From positions 45,137,525-45,201,524 of the forward strand of contig OZ023273.1 in assembly GCA_964007475.1 (NCBI GenBank): a DNA stretch of 64,000 nucleotides, in the 5' to 3' direction. The number at the start of each line of letters is the position of its first letter. Position 1 is the first letter of the stretch. The stretch comes from Hybos culiciformis (Eukaryota > Arthropoda > Insecta > Diptera > Hybotidae). Positions 63,175-64,000 of the stretch are shown here, piece after piece. Under the pieces are notes generated by a model, which ran no database searches, had not been told where the DNA came from, and saw nothing but the letters and a program-made list of their open reading frames with translations. Position numbers and translations under genes: made by a program.

Positions 63175-64000
63175 TTTAAAAAAACCAAGTTGCCAACTTT
63201 TTTGCTTAAGTTCGCGAAAATTTCTCTTTATTTTAAATGTTGGCACTGTTTTAAAAAAAAAAATAAAAACCTGTCGTTTTTTATTAAAACAAAAAAAAAA
63301 ACAAAAAAGTTTTTAAATTTTGAATCTCCTTTTTATAAAATAACTAAATAGTTTGCTGGTAATTGATAAAAAAATTGGTATTTTCAGTAACGCAGTAACT
63401 TCTTATTTTCTCGTTATGTACTTGCTGAGATCATTTCTTAATAATTGCCATTATCATAATAGATATAACATCCTAGCATTTTCCAAAATAATTTTTCAGA
63501 AGGAAAGGAAATTACTATTATTTCTTCGTGAAACTTTTCTACTTTTAAGCATTTTTCTTCGTGTGCTTACTTAATTTTTTTTGCCGTAATACAGTTAAGG
63601 AATATTTGTACTTTTTTTTTTGAAAAAATTACTTCCCTGTGAACTTAATTTATATATAAACTTCAGTTAAGTGTTGATTGATAATAAATACATTTTTATT
63701 TTTGGTGTGTACACCACATTCATCATTATTCATTTCATATTCATTTCATATTTATTTATTTATATATATATAGGCATTTTATATTTACAAATATTTTACT
63801 GCATTATAATATTTTGGTCTGTGAAAAAATTTAAAAAAATTGTTTTCTATCAAATAAATATTAATAAAATAAATAAAAGAGCAAAACTACAGACAGCTTA
63901 AATTGTTGGTTCAAGTTTGAGATTGAAATAATTAATTACAAAACAACTATTTGGGGATAGATTCTGCCAAAATCAAATTAGTTTTACTATATATTTTAAT
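63175..64000. other. A+T-rich end of window
   Basis: The short ORFs at 63353-63574 and 63671-63901 are F/I/Y-rich and look random. No supported feature. Confidence 0.5.

Overview
The window is insect nuclear DNA. It is very A+T-rich (roughly three quarters or more by eye), genes are split by GT-AG introns, and the recognisable proteins are typical of insects: a MADF/BESS DNA-binding protein, an ecdysteroid-kinase-like (CHK) protein, a single-exon c-type lysozyme, tankyrase and a hexosaminidase D-like enzyme. Non-LTR retrotransposons and MITE-like foldback elements lie between and inside the genes. The order cannot be fixed from sequence alone; a holometabolous insect with a low-GC genome fits.

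Layout. 1-4857 holds no gene. 5116-11604 (+) is a six-exon MADF-BESS gene whose second intron contains a truncated non-LTR element and a TA-flanked MITE. 14344-27761 (-) is a complete nine-exon tankyrase gene (ankyrin repeats, SAM, PARP). The frame stays open for 289 codons past its TGA (13474-14343), and a candidate 156-bp intron would remove that TGA in frame. Its 8.2-kb first intron contains a hAT transposase relic carrying a long, frameshifted non-LTR retrotransposon with RT, RNase H and a CCHC knuckle, antisense to the host gene. 28-31 kb holds MITEs, two of them nested. 31082-35990 (-) is a ten-exon CHK-kinase-like gene whose introns 8 and 9 hold a divergent pair of tRNA-like sequences and a 57-bp tandem repeat. 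37948-38870 is an A+T-rich element containing two 5S-rRNA-like segments and a tRNA-like A box, next to a second non-LTR RT fragment. 42038-42472 (+) is the lysozyme, 43180-43474 a short retrotransposon insertion with a target-site duplication, and 45425-49529 (-) the hexosaminidase D-like gene, whose start exon was not found. 49.5-61 kb is nearly gene-free but contains a 109-bp-arm hairpin at 57013-57280. 60969-61428 (-) is a small two-exon gene of unknown function. 62121-63174 is a nested pair of inverted-repeat elements.

The genes do not form a pathway. Exon structures were built by hand from splice consensus and reading phase, and every multi-exon model listed closes in frame. No virus, CRISPR array or operon is present. 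The most interesting leads are the tankyrase 3' extension, the 5S/tRNA-like composite repeat, and the long near-perfect inverted repeats.
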